Source of the DNA: Candidatus Methanomethylophilaceae archaeon
Lineage (GTDB): Archaea > Thermoplasmatota > Thermoplasmata > Methanomassiliicoccales > Methanomethylophilaceae
DNA length: 16,257 nt
Direction of reading: 5' to 3'
Assembly: GCA_007116915.1 (NCBI GenBank)
Contig: SKHQ01000004.1
Location: 1 to 16,257 of the forward strand
The notes under the pieces are model-generated. The model was not told the DNA's origin, did not search any database, and worked only from the letters and a program-made list of their open reading frames with translations. This document shows positions 7,170-13,884 of the stretch, one piece after another. Made by a program: the position numbers and the translations under genes. The stretch's first letter is position 1. Each line of letters begins with the position of its first letter.

Positions 7170-7718
7170 ATGACCAGAAGCGCAACAATATCCCGCGAGA
7201 CCAAAGAGACCTGTATAAGCCTCTCGTTGACAATCGGCGGAGGTGCGGGACAGGACGTCGAATGCGATGACCGATTCCTCAGCCATATGCTCGAGACCCT
7301 GGGAAGATATTCGGGTATTGATATAACCTTACGAGCCGAGGGGGATGATATCCATCATCTCATAGAGGATGTCGGCATAGTGTTGGGTCAAGGTTTGAGA
7401 GAGGCAATCGGAGACACTCCGATCGCGAGGATGTCATCCGCCACGGTGGCCATGGACGATGCCCTGGTTATGACCACTGTCGACCTGGTCGACCGTCCAT
7501 TTGTCGATATCGAGTGTCCAGATCAACTCTATCATCACTTTCTGCGGTCCTTCGCCATGGCGGCGGGTATGACACTGCACGTGATGGTGATGCGGGGATT
7601 CGATGATCACCACATCGTGGAGGGGGCTTTCAAATCATTGGGGATATGCCTCAAACAAGCCCTTGTACCCCGAGACGACGAGTTAAGCACCAAGGGCAGC
7701 GTCAAAAGAGGCGTTTGA
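7170..7718 (+). CDS. hisB: Imidazoleglycerol-phosphate dehydratase, compact form
   Basis: Mn-dependent dehydratase that converts imidazole glycerol phosphate to imidazole acetol phosphate, the HisC substrate. It is a single-domain enzyme with no fused phosphatase. The metal-binding pattern is intact: H39 in FLSHML, H62, H63 and E66 in DIHHLIED, H137 in TLHV, and H147, H148 and E151 in DDHHIVEGAFKSLG. The C-terminus ends in the usual STKGS. At 182 residues it is shorter than the usual 190-200, because the loop before the first HH pair (normally GDLxIDDHH) and the segment after DRPF are trimmed. I chose the ATG at 7170 because SRETKET then sits where the family has it. An in-frame GTG at 7161 would add three residues. 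No Shine-Dalgarno sequence is evident. First gene of the second his block, one base from hisF. Confidence 0.93.
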   Translation: MTRSATISRETKETCISLSLTIGGGAGQDVECDDRFLSHMLETLGRYSGIDITLRAEGDDIHHLIEDVGIVLGQGLREAIGDTPIARMSSATVAMDDALVMTTVDLVDRPFVDIECPDQLYHHFLRSFAMAAGMTLHVMVMRGFDDHHIVEGAFKSLGICLKQALVPRDDELSTKGSVKRGV

Positions 7719-7719
7719 A

Positions 7720-8472
7720 ATGTTGGCACGAAGGATAATACCCTGTCTTGATGTCAAAGACGGGAAGGTCGTAAAAGGTATCAAATTCAAGAATCTTAAA
7801 GATGTGGGCCATCCCCCGCTACTGGCTGCTGAGTATGAGAGACAGGGTGCAGATGAGGTCACATTCTTGGACATATCCGCCACACAGGAGGCAAGGCAGA
7901 CCACACTTCGGATAGTCGAGGAGACGGCTGCAAAACTATTCGTACCATTGACCGTCGGCGGTGGTATACGCAACCGCGACGATATGAGGGAGGCTTTGAA
8001 CGCTGGTGCCGATAAGGTGTCTGTCAACTCGGCCGCCGTTTACTCGCCGGAATTGATTTCCGTATGCGCGGAGGATTTCGGTAGGCAGTGCGTTGTGGTC
8101 GCCATCGACGCCAAGAGGCACGGAGACTCTTGGACTGTATACACTCACGGCGGCAACAAGGCTACGGAATTGGATGCCGTGGAATGGGCAAAGAAGGTGC
8201 AGGACCTGGGCGCAGGAGAGATTCTGCTAACATCGATGGACGCTGACGGCACCAAGGATGGTTACGACCTGGAGCTGACCGGAATGATCGCCGACGAGGT
8301 CACCATACCTGTTATAGCATCCGGTGGTTGCGGGAATATCAAGCACATATACGAGGTGTTCTCCCAGACCGGCGCCTCTGCAGCTCTGGCCGCTTCCATA
8401 TTCCATTACGGGGAGCACACTGTCGCAGAGGTCAAAGAATACCTAAAGGACAAAGGAGTGCATGTGAGATGA
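7720..8472 (+). CDS. hisF: Imidazole glycerol phosphate synthase, cyclase subunit
   Basis: TIM-barrel cyclase that uses ammonia from HisH to turn PRFAR into imidazole glycerol phosphate and AICAR; AICAR returns to purine synthesis. The 250 residues match the family. Seen: catalytic D11 in RIIPCLDVKDG, phosphate loop VGGGIR at 79-84, SVNSAAV around 101-107, second catalytic D130 in VVVAIDAKR, TSMDADGTKDGYDLEL, and the second phosphate site IASGGCGN. Both catalytic aspartates are present. It starts one base after the hisB stop, with AGAGG a few bases upstream. It ends in an ATGA overlap with hisIE. Partner hisH is in the other half of the cluster. Confidence 0.97.
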   Translation: MLARRIIPCLDVKDGKVVKGIKFKNLKDVGHPPLLAAEYERQGADEVTFLDISATQEARQTTLRIVEETAAKLFVPLTVGGGIRNRDDMREALNAGADKVSVNSAAVYSPELISVCAEDFGRQCVVVAIDAKRHGDSWTVYTHGGNKATELDAVEWAKKVQDLGAGEILLTSMDADGTKDGYDLELTGMIADEVTIPVIASGGCGNIKHIYEVFSQTGASAALAASIFHYGEHTVAEVKEYLKDKGVHVR

Positions 8473-9071
8473 TGGAACTCCGTTACGACGCTGACGGCCT
8501 CATACCGGTTGTCGTCCAAGATTACATAACGAACGAAGTTCTGATGGTCGCCTGGGCTGACAAGGATGCTGTACGGCTTATGGAAGAGACGGGTACCACT
8601 CATTTCTGGTCTCGAAGCCGTAAGGAGATGTGGCGCAAGGGCGATACCTCCGGACACTTCCAATACATCAAATCGATAGAGACGGATTGTGACAAGGACA
8701 CCTTATTGGTGAGGGTCGAACAGATCGGTGATGCATGTCATACCGGTGAGCCAAGCTGTTTCTATAAACATGTGTCTGGCGATACCTCCGGTACGATGGC
8801 CATCATTCCGGAGCTGTTCCGTGCCATCAAGGATCGCAAGGATAACCCCAAAGAAGCCAGTTACACCTGTCGACTGATGAATGACCAGAACCTGATGTGC
8901 AAGAAGATCATCGAGGAGGCGGGAGAGTTGGCTCTGGCGATAAAGGACGGGGAAGAGGGAGAGATGGCATGGGAGCTTGCCGACCTTGTCTACCATGTCA
9001 TGGTCGCCATAGTCGCCACCGATATGCCTATGGACAAGGCATTCAAGAAACTGACGGAGAGAAGAGGATGA
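8469..9071 (+). CDS. hisIE: Bifunctional phosphoribosyl-AMP cyclohydrolase / phosphoribosyl-ATP pyrophosphohydrolase
   Basis: Fusion enzyme for steps two and three of the pathway. The N-terminal HisI domain (about 1-105) opens the adenine ring of PR-AMP. Seen: FWSRSRKEMWRKGDTSGH at 46-63, DCDKDTLLVRVEQ at 73-85, and ACHTGEPSCF at 89-98, which carry the Zn/Mg ligands (C74, C90, C97 and nearby D). The C-terminal HisE domain (about 113-200) removes pyrophosphate from PR-ATP. Seen: SYTCRLM, KKIIEEAGELALA (MazG-like helix with acidic metal ligands) and ELADLVYHVMV. I start it at the ATG at 8469, which overlaps the hisF stop as ATGA and follows AGGAGTG; the open frame further upstream only shadows hisF. 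Two ATGs in tandem make the exact start uncertain by one residue. Its stop overlaps the PHP gene by ATGA. Confidence 0.96.
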   Translation: MMELRYDADGLIPVVVQDYITNEVLMVAWADKDAVRLMEETGTTHFWSRSRKEMWRKGDTSGHFQYIKSIETDCDKDTLLVRVEQIGDACHTGEPSCFYKHVSGDTSGTMAIIPELFRAIKDRKDNPKEASYTCRLMNDQNLMCKKIIEEAGELALAIKDGEEGEMAWELADLVYHVMVAIVATDMPMDKAFKKLTERRG

Positions 9072-9715
9072 GAATAGACCTCCACACCCACAGCCTGATC
9101 AGTGACGGGGAGCTGTTGCCGGCAGAACTTGCTGCCAGGGCCAAGAAGGCCGGTCATGACGCCATCGCCATAACCGACCATGTCGACATGACCAACATTG
9201 AATCGGCAGTGGAGCAGGTGGTCCGCGCTGCGGAACTGAGCGAGGATTACATCCGGACCATACCAGGTGTGGAGATAACCCACGTCCCGCCACGACTCAT
9301 CGACACTTTGGTCAAAAAGGCTAGGCGGCTCGGGGCACAGATAATCGTGGTGCATGGCGAGACGGTCATGGAACCGGTCGCCAAGGGCACTAATAAAATT
9401 GCAGTGGAGAATCCCGAAGTTGACATCCTAGCTCATCCGGGCTTCATAACCAAGCATGAGGCGGAGATGGCGGTCATGAACGGGATCGCATTGGAAATAA
9501 CCGGCCGTAAGGGACACAGCCTGACCAATGGCCATGTCGCCAAGATGTCGATCGATACCGGAGCGACCATGGTGATCAACTCCGACGCCCATGCTCCCAC
9601 GGACCTCATGGACGAGGACCGGGCAATGACGGTGGCATTGGGCTGCGGACTGGATGAGATGCATGCCCACAAGGCGGTAAGAGTGGCGCCGCTTGAGATA
9701 ATCCGCCGTCTCTGA
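9068..9715 (+). CDS. PHP-family phosphatase, probable histidinol-phosphate phosphatase
   Basis: Polymerase-and-histidinol-phosphatase (PHP) fold hydrolase of 215 residues. The metal-ligand set is readable: H6 and H8 in DLHTHS, D13 in SDGE, H38 in ITDH, E69 in PGVE, H96 in VVHGE, H123 in LAHPG, and D173 and H175 in NSDAH. It begins in an ATGA overlap with hisIE, with GGAGA upstream, and closes the operon. No other phosphatase is present and hisB is not fused to one, so it is the natural candidate for dephosphorylating histidinol phosphate before HisD. It is shorter than bacterial HisJ/HisK (about 265-285 residues). Other PHP proteins hydrolyse nucleotides or nucleic acids, so the substrate is inferred from context. 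Confidence 0.85.
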   Translation: MRIDLHTHSLISDGELLPAELAARAKKAGHDAIAITDHVDMTNIESAVEQVVRAAELSEDYIRTIPGVEITHVPPRLIDTLVKKARRLGAQIIVVHGETVMEPVAKGTNKIAVENPEVDILAHPGFITKHEAEMAVMNGIALEITGRKGHSLTNGHVAKMSIDTGATMVINSDAHAPTDLMDEDRAMTVALGCGLDEMHAHKAVRVAPLEIIRRL

Positions 9716-9717
9716 CC

Positions 9718-9724
9718 TTTTTTT
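9718..9724 (+). terminator. Oligo-T run after the his operon
   Basis: Seven T residues begin 2 bases after the TGA of the PHP gene. Archaeal RNA polymerase stops at such U-rich tracts without a required hairpin. The run also forms part of the TATA-like box of the next gene, so it may end one unit and help start another. Confidence 0.4.
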
Positions 9725-9728
9725 ATAC
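9721..9728 (+). promoter_or_regulatory. TATA-like box of the MTA phosphorylase gene (leaderless start)
   Basis: TTTTATAC is centred about 26 bases before the ATG at 9751, which is the usual archaeal distance from TATA to transcription start. The mRNA would therefore begin at or next to the start codon, and no Shine-Dalgarno sequence is seen. Confidence 0.55.
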
Positions 9729-9750
9729 GACATACCTCTATGCTAGAGCT

Positions 9751-10533
9751 ATGAAATCCAGAATCGGGATCATCGGCGGTTCAGGGGTATATGACCCCAA
9801 TCAATTCATTTTAGAGGAAAGGGTGGACATGGACACCCCATACGGTAAACCTTCCGGGGATGTGCTGGTAGGTAAACTATACGACATCGATGTCGCCTTC
9901 ATTCCAAGACACGGAGAGAACCATCAACACCCCCCTCACATGGTACCGTATCATGCCAACCTATGGGCATTGCGCGAACTCGGTGTCAAGGCAATCGTAT
10001 CACCTTGCGCCGTGGGCTCTCTGAAAGAAGAGTATGAACCGGGACAGATAGTTATCGTCGATCAGTTCATTGATTTCACCAAAACCAGGGATTATACATT
10101 CTTCGATGGTCCGGAGACGTTCCACTTGAGCATCGCCGATCCTTTCTGTACTCATATCTCGGAAGCTTTCCGCAAAGAAGGGGACCGCCTGGGATTGTTA
10201 ATACACAGCCAAGGAACGTATATCTGCATCGAAGGCCCCCGTTTCTCGACCAAGGCCGAGAGTAAGATGTTCAGGAACTTCGCGGACGTGATAGGGATGA
10301 CCTTGGTGCCGGAATGTCAGTTGGCGAGGGAGATGGGTATGTGCTACTGCAGTCTGGCGATGGTGACCGACTATGACGTCTGGAAAGACCACCCCGTAGA
10401 CTTCGACATGGTTTTGAAGACCATGGGAGAAAACCTCCACAAGGTCTCCAATCTATTGGAGAAGACCCTACCCAAGATAGTGGATAGAAAGTGCAATTGC
10501 TCTGCGGCCGCTGAGGGCGCTCCCGAGGTCTGA
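9751..10533 (+). CDS. S-methyl-5'-thioadenosine phosphorylase (PNP/MTAP family)
   Basis: Trimeric PNP/MTAP-family enzyme that cleaves methylthioadenosine with phosphate to adenine and methylthioribose-1-phosphate, salvaging the by-product of polyamine and other SAM chemistry. The 260 residues fit the family. Seen: IGIIGGSGVYD at 5-15 (phosphate-binding S11), PRHGENH at 52-58, the FIDFTKTRDYTFF loop, IEGPRFSTKAESKMFR at 160-175, and the base-binding TDYDVW at 206-211. The two aspartates of TDYD are those used by MTAP for a 6-aminopurine. Some archaeal homologues prefer methylthioinosine or 5'-deoxyadenosine, so the exact nucleoside is open. The last dozen residues (CNCSAAAEGAPEV) are an odd Cys/Ala-rich tail. 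It has its own promoter and its stop lies 3 bases from the convergent gcvH stop. Confidence 0.92.
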   Translation: MKSRIGIIGGSGVYDPNQFILEERVDMDTPYGKPSGDVLVGKLYDIDVAFIPRHGENHQHPPHMVPYHANLWALRELGVKAIVSPCAVGSLKEEYEPGQIVIVDQFIDFTKTRDYTFFDGPETFHLSIADPFCTHISEAFRKEGDRLGLLIHSQGTYICIEGPRFSTKAESKMFRNFADVIGMTLVPECQLAREMGMCYCSLAMVTDYDVWKDHPVDFDMVLKTMGENLHKVSNLLEKTLPKIVDRKCNCSAAAEGAPEV

Positions 10534-10536
10534 ATC

Positions 10537-10923
10537 TCAATTCTTGAGCGTCTGTGTGTAGGAGGAGCTGTCCATCAGGCCGTTCAATTCACTGGGATCC
10601 GTGAGCTCGATCTCGGCCAACCATCCCTCATCATAGGGGGATTGGTTCATAACCTCGGAGCGATCTTCGAGTCCTTCATTCACCGATACGACCTTCCCGC
10701 TCAGCGGAGAATAGACGGGCTCAACGGTCTTTACGCTCTCCAAGGCTCCGATCTCATCACCTTTGGCGATATCCTTGCCCACGGTTGGCAGTTCCACGAA
10801 GACTATGTCTCCGAGTTCGTGCTGGGCGTGGTCACTGATCCCGATGCGCACCCGTCCTTCTCCCAGATCCTTTATCCACTCGTGCGACTCGGTATACAAC
10901 AACCCTTCCCTGACTTCGTCCAT
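10537..10923 (-). CDS. gcvH: Glycine cleavage system H protein (lipoyl carrier)
   Basis: Small lipoyl-domain protein that carries the aminomethyl intermediate between the P, T and L proteins of glycine cleavage. The 128 residues match the usual length. Seen: YTESHEWI near the start, GISDHAQHELGDIVFVELP at 28-46, lipoylation lysine K65 in ALESVKTVEPVYSPLSG, and SPYDEGWLAEIEL. I start it at the ATG at 10923 because GAGGT lies about 7 bases upstream and MDEVREGLLYTESHEW aligns with family N-termini; the frame stays open for 46 more codons but reads like non-coding sequence. No gcvT, gcvP, gcvL or lipoate enzyme gene is in the window, so it is a lone H protein here. It is divergent from the YkgJ-like gene. 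Confidence 0.96.
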   Translation of the reverse strand: MDEVREGLLYTESHEWIKDLGEGRVRIGISDHAQHELGDIVFVELPTVGKDIAKGDEIGALESVKTVEPVYSPLSGKVVSVNEGLEDRSEVMNQSPYDEGWLAEIELTDPSELNGLMDSSSYTQTLKN

Positions 10924-10958
10924 CGTTGAACCTCGGAAAGCTGATAAAACGAAGCAAT

Positions 10959-10966
10959 AGATAAAA
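10959..10966 (-). promoter_or_regulatory. TATA-like box of gcvH
   Basis: The minus strand reads TTTTATCT about 40 bases before the ATG at 10923. That predicts a leader of roughly 13 bases, just enough to hold the GAGGT Shine-Dalgarno sequence. A second AT-rich TTTTATCAG at 10943-10951 is an alternative. Confidence 0.4.
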
Positions 10967-11020
10967 TCGTCTGTGGAACCAATCGCCTCCCGATAACGAT
11001 TGTCCTTCCAGATATCATGT

Positions 11021-11028
11021 TTTAAATA
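11021..11028 (+). promoter_or_regulatory. TATA-like box of the YkgJ-like gene (leaderless start)
   Basis: TTTAAATA is centred about 24 bases before the ATG at 11048, so transcription should begin at or beside the start codon. No Shine-Dalgarno sequence precedes the ATG. This spacing is the main reason for choosing 11048 over the later in-frame ATGs at 11060 and 11084. Confidence 0.5.
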
Positions 11029-11047
11029 GCAAAATGTTTTTTTCTGC

Positions 11048-11653
11048 ATGTCGCCCCGCATGAGCGGGGAGTCGGGACGGCTGATGGCTCAGAGATACCG
11101 TGATAAATATTTCATTGAGAATGAGGGGCCTTTGCCGCCAGAGACAGTCAAGGACCTGGACCTTGCTTATCACGTTTCCACGCGGATAAATCAGATGGTC
11201 CCTTGTGAACTCTGCGGCGTCTGCTGCCATCAGAAAAGGATAATTGTCCAAGACCACGAAATCACACGCATATCGGAACACTTGGGACAGGATATGGCCA
11301 GTTTCTGTGATTCGTATCTTTTCAAAGAGGATGGTAAATGGTTCTTCAGCAGAACCGACCCCTGTCATTTCTTGAACGAGGAAAACAGATGCACCATCCA
11401 GGAAGTAAAGCCGGAGATATGCAACGATGCCCCCTTCCTCACCACCCAGTTCATCGGCGCTGTCTTTTATCTTCTACGCTATCAGCGCGAAGGTCTGATC
11501 ATACCGATATTGGGAAATTTCATACTCGATGACAGCCCCTGCTCCCGCAAAGCCGCCAAGATAATCAGTGATGAGATTGCCATGGTCCTGTCACGTGACG
11601 TTGAACCCAATGCCGACGGTGAGTACTTGGACATCTCGGCCAAGGCCGTCTGA
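11048..11653 (+). CDS. YkgJ/UPF0153-type cysteine-cluster protein
   Basis: Protein of 201 residues with the CxxCxxCC signature of the YkgJ (UPF0153) family, thought to bind a metal or iron-sulfur cluster; no reaction is established for the family as far as I know. Seen: C53, C56, C59 and C60 in PCELCGVCCHQ, then C106 (DPCHFL), C115 (NRCTIQ) and C125 (PEICNDAPF), and a distal C165 in DSPCSRKA. The order CxxCxxCC, then C-FL, C-xI and P-xxC is the family pattern. No signal peptide or membrane segment is seen. The start is uncertain: the leaderless promoter favours the ATG at 11048, while ATGs at 11060 and 11084 are in frame. It is divergent from gcvH and 56 bases upstream of hypF on the same strand, but hypF has its own TATA-like box. 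Confidence 0.82.
   Translation: MSPRMSGESGRLMAQRYRDKYFIENEGPLPPETVKDLDLAYHVSTRINQMVPCELCGVCCHQKRIIVQDHEITRISEHLGQDMASFCDSYLFKEDGKWFFSRTDPCHFLNEENRCTIQEVKPEICNDAPFLTTQFIGAVFYLLRYQREGLIIPILGNFILDDSPCSRKAAKIISDEIAMVLSRDVEPNADGEYLDISAKAV
11054..11069 (+). promoter_or_regulatory. GC-rich hairpin at the 5' end of the YkgJ-like mRNA
   Basis: CCCCGC (11054-11059) and GCGGGG (11064-11069) pair perfectly around the 4-base loop ATGA. If the mRNA is leaderless the hairpin starts about 6 bases from the 5' end. Its loop holds the next in-frame ATG (11060). It may influence initiation or start choice; this is inference. Confidence 0.35.
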
Positions 11654-11680
11654 CACCGTGAGATTTTAGGTCACAAATCA

Positions 11681-11688
11681 ATATATAC
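11681..11688 (+). promoter_or_regulatory. TATA-like box of hypF (leaderless start)
   Basis: ATATATAC is centred about 26 bases before the ATG at 11710, matching the spacing seen at the MTA phosphorylase and YkgJ-like genes. No Shine-Dalgarno sequence is seen, so the hypF message is probably leaderless. Confidence 0.55.
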
Positions 11689-11709
11689 AGTTCTTACGCT
11701 GGACAGAAC

Positions 11710-13884
11710 ATGAGACTGGTTGTCCATGGTATAGTCCAAGGCGTCGGATTCCGACCCGCCGTCCACAGGATAGCTGCATCCATGGGTCTCAATGGCTGGG
11801 TCCAAAACAACGGTGGCAATGTGGTCATCGAATTGGACGGGGATCATGAGGTGTTCCTCGACCGGTTGATGAATTCGCTGCCGCCCCTATCCCATGTGGA
11901 TAAGGTTGACATTCTGGATTCGAAAACGACCGTTACTGACGGTTTTCGAATCATACCCTCGAGCAAAGGTCAGAGGGCAGCGGGCATACCGGTGGATACA
12001 GCGATATGTCCGGAATGCCTCCGGGAGATGAGTGATTCCTCCGACCGCAGGGGAGCTTATCCATTCACCAGCTGCACCGATTGCGGTGCACGTTTCACAT
12101 TGATATCGGAACTTCCTTACGACCGAATAAACACCGCTTTCTCACGATTCGAACCATGTTCGAAATGCAGAGATGAATATTCATCTACAGGAGATAGGAG
12201 GTTCCACCACCAGACCGTATGTTGTCCGGATTGCGGACCGCACTACCGTCTGGTGGTCGATGATTTCGAGACCACCGACTCACCCATAGAGGAATTCGCT
12301 AGAATGTTGGAAGACGGCGCCATCGGTGTGGCGAAGGGATGGGGCGGAATGCACATATGCTGCACTTTGGACAACATACCCAAGATGCGACGCTGGTACG
12401 GCCGCGAGCAGAAACCTTTTGCCGTGATGGTCCGGGACCTTGATGCCGTCAGGAAATATTCCGACCCTGACGATGATGAGATCGAGGCCCTATGCTCCCC
12501 TCAGAGGCCGATAGTCCTGGTTCCCAAGAAAGACGGGGAGTTCAATGAATACGCATCCCCGGGATTGGACTCCATCGGCCTGTTCCTGCCCTACACCGGG
12601 ATGCAGCATCTCTTGTTCCAGCATCTCAAAGTGGACGCCCTGGTCATGACCTCGGCTAACGTCCCCGGGGAGCCGATGATATTGGATGACGATAACGTGT
12701 TCTCTATGGGTGCTGACGCCTACCTCCTCCATGACCAGGACATACTGAATCGTGCTGATGATTCCGTTATAAGAGTCTTTGATGGCGGTATGTTCTTCAT
12801 TCGTCGTTCCCGCGGTCACACTCCCGCATGGTTACCTGCCCCCGCCATTGGGACGGTGGTCGCCCTTGGTGGCCAGGAGAACATAGCCGGAACCCTAGCT
12901 CACAATGGGAGGATGTACTGCACCCAATACATCGGTGACGCGGACCATATCGGCGTACTGGAATACCTTGATTCGTCAATAGAACATCTAAGGATGCTCC
13001 TCGGTGCCGATGAGGTTTCACACGTGGCCTTGGATCTGCACCCCGGATACAGCAACCGCCGTTTGGCCCGCCCTATGGCGGAGAGACTAGGGGCTGAAAT
13101 GGTGGAGATTCAGCATCACTGGGCCCATGCCGCTTCCTTACTCGTCGACGCTAATGTCGATGAAGCCGCCGTTCTGACATTGGACGGCAGCGGATATGGG
13201 GACGACGGTACTGCCTGGGGCGGTGAGGTGCTGCTATCAACTCTTGACGGATACCGCAGAGTGGGTCATCTCAGACCCATTCCGCTGTTGGGGGGGGAGA
13301 AGGCAGTCTATGACATCAAACGCCTCTGTTTCGCCATCGATGGATTAGGCGGCAGGGAGAACTCCATGTTCGAGCCCCAAGACGCCAGAGTCCTCGACGT
13401 TATGATGTCCAAGAGCGTTACCAGCTCATCAATGGGGCGGATAATGGATGCATTGTCCTGCTACCTGGGCGTCTGTGACCGTCGTAGCTATGATGGTGAA
13501 CCGGCTATGAAGCTGGAGACCCTTCTGAACAAGGGAAGACGGTCAATGGACTACACAGCAGAAAAAAGCGGCCTTGCAGTGGATAGTGTCTCTTTGATTA
13601 CAGAAGTTATCGGCTCCTCACTAAGCAAAGATGATAAAGCTTATACCATAGTCTCGTGTCTGATTGATGCCATGGTCGAGCAGGCCGCCGATGCGGTTCA
13701 AAGCTGTGGAGTGAACTGCATCGGTGTGACCGGAGGCGTTTCATATAACAATGCGGTATGTTCGATGGTGAAAGATAAAGTGGAATCAATGGGTCTGGAG
13801 TTCATCCGTCACCGACAAGTCCCCAACGGTGACGGTGGGCTGTCCGTGGGTCAGGCCGCGATAGCCTTGAGGAGAACGGTATGA
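11710..13884 (+). CDS. hypF: Carbamoyltransferase HypF ([NiFe]-hydrogenase maturation)
   Basis: HypF takes the carbamoyl group of carbamoyl phosphate through carbamoyl-AMP and hands it to HypE, where it becomes the CN ligand of the [NiFe] active-site iron. The 724 residues show all domains: acylphosphatase-like about 1-85 (VQGVGFRP at 9-16); two zinc fingers with CX2C-18-CX2C-24-CX2C-18-CX2C at C100, C103, C122, C125, C150, C153, C172 and C175; YrdC-like about 190-375 (KGWGGMHICC, MTSAN, RRSRGHTPAW); and a Kae1-like domain from about 385 (LGGQENIAGTLA, H469/H470/H473 in QHHWAHAAS, DGSGYGDDGTAWGGE, VTGGVSYNN). The protein looks complete though slightly shorter than usual (about 750). It implies the cell makes [NiFe] hydrogenases. 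No other hyp gene is in the window. Its stop overlaps the next gene by ATGA. Confidence 0.97.
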   Translation: MRLVVHGIVQGVGFRPAVHRIAASMGLNGWVQNNGGNVVIELDGDHEVFLDRLMNSLPPLSHVDKVDILDSKTTVTDGFRIIPSSKGQRAAGIPVDTAICPECLREMSDSSDRRGAYPFTSCTDCGARFTLISELPYDRINTAFSRFEPCSKCRDEYSSTGDRRFHHQTVCCPDCGPHYRLVVDDFETTDSPIEEFARMLEDGAIGVAKGWGGMHICCTLDNIPKMRRWYGREQKPFAVMVRDLDAVRKYSDPDDDEIEALCSPQRPIVLVPKKDGEFNEYASPGLDSIGLFLPYTGMQHLLFQHLKVDALVMTSANVPGEPMILDDDNVFSMGADAYLLHDQDILNRADDSVIRVFDGGMFFIRRSRGHTPAWLPAPAIGTVVALGGQENIAGTLAHNGRMYCTQYIGDADHIGVLEYLDSSIEHLRMLLGADEVSHVALDLHPGYSNRRLARPMAERLGAEMVEIQHHWAHAASLLVDANVDEAAVLTLDGSGYGDDGTAWGGEVLLSTLDGYRRVGHLRPIPLLGGEKAVYDIKRLCFAIDGLGGRENSMFEPQDARVLDVMMSKSVTSSSMGRIMDALSCYLGVCDRRSYDGEPAMKLETLLNKGRRSMDYTAEKSGLAVDSVSLITEVIGSSLSKDDKAYTIVSCLIDAMVEQAADAVQSCGVNCIGVTGGVSYNNAVCSMVKDKVESMGLEFIRHRQVPNGDGGLSVGQAAIALRRTV

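Noticed and set aside
8328..8468. Upstream extension of hisIE by 47 codons
   Set aside because: It lies wholly inside hisF in another frame, and the HisI domain begins right after the ATG pair at 8469-8474, which also has the ATGA overlap and a Shine-Dalgarno sequence.
8897..9067. Upstream extension of the PHP gene by 57 codons
   Set aside because: The extension shadows hisIE and reads as low-complexity Arg/Gly sequence; MRIDLHTHS at 9068 is a standard PHP N-terminus with ATGA overlap.
10924..11061. 46-codon N-terminal extension of gcvH
   Set aside because: It crosses the divergent promoter region, has no H-protein similarity, and the 10923 start has a good Shine-Dalgarno sequence.
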